From Frankiaceae bacterium (GTDB lineage Bacteria > Actinomycetota > Actinomycetes > JAFAQI01): 9,380 nucleotides of DNA. The notes below the pieces were generated by a model, which was not told where the DNA came from, did no database searches, and saw only the letters and a list, made by a program, of their open reading frames with translations. The stretch's first letter is position 1. Every line of letters starts with the position of its first letter. Positions 6,836 to 9,380 of this stretch are shown here, piece by piece. The translations under genes and the position numbers were made by a program. The stretch covers positions 1-9,380 of the forward strand of contig JAVEEE010000427.1 in assembly GCA_030840615.1 (NCBI GenBank). The letters are read 5' to 3'.

Positions 6836-8407
6836 GTGAGAAGGTGCGCCCTGCGGCGCCTCCGGGTGGCCACCGCCGCTGCCGGACTCACCGCTGCCCT
6901 CACCGCCGGCTGTGGCACGACCGTGTCGACCGTCAACGGGGTGTCGGCCGGCTCCGATACCGGTCTGAGCGCGACCGACCCGACCGGCGTCACCGGCGCT
7001 ACCGGCACCGGTCCCGGTAGCGCGGCCTCGACCGGCGGCGCCGCCACCGGCAGCACGTCCAGCGGCGGGCTGCCGGCAACCGGCCAGACCCGCGCCGCTG
7101 GCACCCCGGCCGGCACACCCCCGCTCGACGCACCGCCCTCACTCACCACCGCGCACGGCCGGCTGGTCGTCCACCTCGGCGTCGTCTATCTCAAGGGTCT
7201 CGACCAGGCCTACAAGGCCGCGAACGGCGGCAAGAGCTCCACCACCGACTCGCAGGCCGACTACGCCGCGGTCATCAAGTCCCTCAACGCCCGGCCACAT
7301 GCGCACACCACCTTCGAGCCGAGCTACTACGCCGTCGACGCGTCGTCGACGCAGTCGCAGGCCGACCAGCTCGAGGCTGCATGCGCGCACTTCACCTCCG
7401 ACGTGCACGTTGAGATCGTCGTCAGCTACTCCGCCGGCGCCGACGGCGCGCTGGCCCGTTGCCTGCAGAAGCACGCCGTGCCGATCGTCGACGGCTCGAC
7501 CGGTGCCTCCGCCGGTGCTTCGGTGCAGCGCGCGGTTCCAGATCTCTGGCAACCGAGCCAGCTGTCACTCGACCGGGTCGGTGCGTTGCAGGCGACCTAC
7601 CTCGTCCGCAACCACTGGGTCGATGCTCGGTGGGGTTCGTCCGCACGCTGCACCGGCATCACCAAACCGCGCATCGGCGTCATCACCTTTGACCGGCCTG
7701 ACTGGCGTGCCGCCTACACCAACGCCGTCGCGCCGACCTTCAAACAACTCGGGCACCCGGTCTATGACCAGGTCTTTCTGGCCGTCAGCGGCTCCACCGC
7801 GGAGCAGCTGGCGCAGGCGTCGTCCGGTGCACAGAACGCCGTGTTGAAGTTCGCCAGCGAGTGCATCGACCACGTCGCCTTCGTCGCCAACGTCGCGCTC
7901 GACTACCTCTTCATGAACGTCGCTCAACAACAGGACTACCACCCGCGTTACGGCCTGAGCTCCCTCGAAGCGCCGCCCGTCATCGTGCAGAACCTGCCCC
8001 AACCGACCCCGCAGCTGCACGGTGCGATCGGGCCGGGGTGGGCGCCGTACGCCGACGTCGCCATCGCGCAGTTCGACGCAGTGTCGAAGCAACCGGGCCG
8101 CGACTGCATGGCGATCCTGACGCGCGCTGGGCTTGCTCCCAAGGACAACAACTCCACGCTGCTCGCGCTGCCGTCGTGTGAGGGGCCGATGTTCATCGAC
8201 GCCGTGGTCGATCATTGGATCGCCGCCGGTCGCAGCGGCTCGCTCCTCGACGTCGTCAACGCGATGCACGGTTCCTACCCGCCGGCGGGCTCCTACGCCG
8301 CCGACCTCAGCGCGGCTCACCACGACGGAGCCGGCGCCTACCGGGGCTTCGCCTACAACGACGGCTGCTCCTGCTTCCGCTACACGACTGCCGTCCAACG
8401 GATCTGA
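6836..8407 (+). CDS. Lipoprotein with type 1 periplasmic-binding (ABC substrate-binding-like) fold
   Basis: The product has 523 residues from a GTG start without Shine-Dalgarno sequence. The short basic N-terminus and hydrophobic stretch end in LTAGC (22-26), a slightly unusual lipobox with Thr at -3; C26 would carry the lipid. A low-complexity Thr/Gly/Ser/Ala linker (about 27-100) lifts the folded part from the membrane. From about residue 107 (RLVVHLGVVYLKGLDQAYKA) the pattern resembles the substrate-binding proteins of branched-chain amino-acid type ABC transporters, with a second Rossmann-like half starting near PRIGVITFDRP. Several cysteines, including a CSC near the C-terminus, suggest disulfides. 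No permease or ATPase lies beside it; instead a protease gene follows after one base, so it may be a sensor or a partner of that protease. The fold is inferred from sequence pattern only; the ligand is unknown. Confidence 0.75.
   Translation: MRRCALRRLRVATAAAGLTAALTAGCGTTVSTVNGVSAGSDTGLSATDPTGVTGATGTGPGSAASTGGAATGSTSSGGLPATGQTRAAGTPAGTPPLDAPPSLTTAHGRLVVHLGVVYLKGLDQAYKAANGGKSSTTDSQADYAAVIKSLNARPHAHTTFEPSYYAVDASSTQSQADQLEAACAHFTSDVHVEIVVSYSAGADGALARCLQKHAVPIVDGSTGASAGASVQRAVPDLWQPSQLSLDRVGALQATYLVRNHWVDARWGSSARCTGITKPRIGVITFDRPDWRAAYTNAVAPTFKQLGHPVYDQVFLAVSGSTAEQLAQASSGAQNAVLKFASECIDHVAFVANVALDYLFMNVAQQQDYHPRYGLSSLEAPPVIVQNLPQPTPQLHGAIGPGWAPYADVAIAQFDAVSKQPGRDCMAILTRAGLAPKDNNSTLLALPSCEGPMFIDAVVDHWIAAGRSGSLLDVVNAMHGSYPPAGSYAADLSAAHHDGAGAYRGFAYNDGCSCFRYTTAVQRI
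6996..7023. repeat. Inverted repeat with 10-base perfect arms inside the lipoprotein linker
   Basis: GCGCTACCGG (6996-7005) and CCGGTAGCGC (7014-7023) are perfect reverse complements around an 8-base loop that itself contains ACCGGT. It lies 160 bases after the start codon, in the stretch coding for the repetitive Thr-Gly-Ala linker. It would make a strong mRNA hairpin. It may be just a by-product of the repeated ACCGGC codon pairs. Confidence 0.6.
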
Positions 8408-8408
8408 C

Positions 8409-9380
8409 GTGCCGCTCCTGCGTGGACGCGCCGTCGCAGTCCTCACCGCCACGCTGCTCGCCGGCAGCGTCGCCGCGGGCACCGGCGTGCCGGCCGCACC
8501 CGCCGCGTCACCGAGCACCGGAACCGTTGCGAGCCACGCAGACCTGGCCCGGCACCGACTCGTCGACGCGCACGGCCGGCCCCTCGACGGGCGTGGCACG
8601 ACCATCGCCATCATCGACACCGGCGTCGACCCGACCCACCCGGCGTTCGTGCTGCCCGGCGGCCGGTCGAAGATCGTGCGCACCCTGTCGGCGCTGCCGT
8701 GCGCTCGCTACGGCGAGGAGAGCTCCTACACCCACGAGCTCAGCAACGACCCATCGTGTCTGGTCGACGTGCCCGCCGGGACGACGTCGGACGCGGGGCA
8801 CGGCGGTCACGGCACGTTCGTCGCCGGCGTCGCCGTCGGTGTCCACTACCGGCTTCCCGACGGCACATCCGTCGGCGGCTCGGCACCCGGCGCCCGCGTC
8901 CTCATGCTGTCGACCAGCACCGCTTTGGTCGGCATCACCAACGCGTTTTCCTGGATCCTCGCGCACCACGCCCGCCCGTGCGGCGCCGGCGTAGCCGCGT
9001 CGACCTGCCCACCGATCCGCGTCGTCAGCTGCTCCTGGGGCGCCGACTCGCCCACGATCATGCGACTGCAGGACAGACTCGCCCACGCCGGCGTGCTCAC
9101 CGTCTGGGCCAACGGCAACGGCGGCGGCGATGGCAGCAGCAGCACGTCCAACTACGCCGCCACGCACGAACGGACCCCAGGCGTGCTCGCCGTCGCCGGT
9201 TACGACGACCTCGGCACCGGCACCCGCACCGGGCGGGTGCCGGCATCGTCGTCGCGCGGCGCGAAGGCCGATCCGCGGACCTGGCCCGACCTCGTCGCAC
9301 CCAGTGTCGACATCGTGTCGTCGTGCCGCGCCTATCACCCGATCTGCCCAGCCATCGAGACAGCGACGCCCCGCAACGGA
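8409..9380 (+). CDS. Subtilisin-like serine protease (peptidase S8), partial (C-terminus beyond right edge)
   Basis: Direct translation from GTG at 8409 gives 324 open codons up to the last base of the window. A signal peptide (LLRGRAVAVLTATLLAGSVAAG) ends near A30-A33. The catalytic Asp is D70 in IAIIDTGVD, the catalytic His is H134 in GHGGHGTFVAG, and the oxyanion Asn is N237 in WANGNGGG. The strand ending PDLVAPSVDIVSSC normally comes shortly before the GTS-Ser motif, which should lie just past the window. Only about 35-40 residues separate signal peptide and catalytic domain, too few for a usual I9 propeptide. At least seven cysteines (98, 117, 191, 200, 208, 306, 313) suggest disulfides and an extracytoplasmic enzyme. 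It starts one base after the lipoprotein stop without its own ribosome site, so translation is probably coupled. The family is firm; the substrate is unknown. Confidence 0.92.
   Translation, partial: MPLLRGRAVAVLTATLLAGSVAAGTGVPAAPAASPSTGTVASHADLARHRLVDAHGRPLDGRGTTIAIIDTGVDPTHPAFVLPGGRSKIVRTLSALPCARYGEESSYTHELSNDPSCLVDVPAGTTSDAGHGGHGTFVAGVAVGVHYRLPDGTSVGGSAPGARVLMLSTSTALVGITNAFSWILAHHARPCGAGVAASTCPPIRVVSCSWGADSPTIMRLQDRLAHAGVLTVWANGNGGGDGSSSTSNYAATHERTPGVLAVAGYDDLGTGTRTGRVPASSSRGAKADPRTWPDLVAPSVDIVSSCRAYHPICPAIETATPRNG

Noticed and set aside
7070..7084. LPATG in the lipoprotein linker as a sortase signal
   Set aside because: It lies at residues 79-83 of 523, with no hydrophobic segment or basic tail after it, in a protein already anchored by lipid.
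7565..8683. 372-codon minus-strand frame opposite the lipoprotein/protease junction
   Set aside because: It spans two well-supported genes on the other strand and shows no domain pattern.

Overview
The base composition (very GC-rich, with third codon positions almost all G or C), the use of GTG starts, long spurious open frames on both strands and the protein families present all point to a high-GC actinobacterium. I cannot place it more precisely. The window looks like ordinary, densely packed chromosome: no stretch over 300 bases lacks a gene, and I see no tRNA, rRNA, CRISPR array, insertion sequence or attachment site.

Left part (1-3318): a two-component signalling locus. An OmpR-type response regulator and its sensor histidine kinase run rightward and overlap by four bases. 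Divergently from them run a small lipoprotein with two copies of a Cys/MPDP module and, overlapping it by four bases, the N-terminal part of a peptidoglycan-binding, MacA/HlyD-like export adaptor that leaves the window at its left edge. In actinobacteria such adaptors usually precede a MacB-type ABC ATPase and permease, so this is probably an envelope export system under control of the two-component pair. The 177-base divergent intergenic region holds a striking 38-base interrupted dyad, a good candidate operator.

Middle (3319-6170): after a short intergenic gap containing a stem-loop and a 12-base palindrome lies a 919-residue secreted protein. It has a signal peptide, a beta-rich N-terminal domain, three Asp-box (BNR) motifs of a sialidase-like beta-propeller, a further beta domain and a single C-terminal membrane anchor.

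Right part (6167-9380): a TetR-family regulator on the minus strand converges on the secreted protein (the two stop codons share a CTAG) and diverges from a two-gene operon. That operon encodes a lipoprotein with a type 1 periplasmic-binding fold and, one base further on, a GTG-started subtilisin-like S8 protease that leaves the window on the right before its catalytic serine. A 22-base inverted repeat lies across the putative promoter of the operon, and the promoter is placed so that the mRNA should begin at or next to the GTG start codon. The layout predicts one TetR-type switch controlling itself and a surface lipoprotein/protease pair.

The common theme is the cell surface: six of the eight genes encode membrane or exported proteins, and the other two are transcription regulators next to them. 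Two real genes (the adaptor and the protease) start with GTG and are cut by the window edges; they were found by direct translation.
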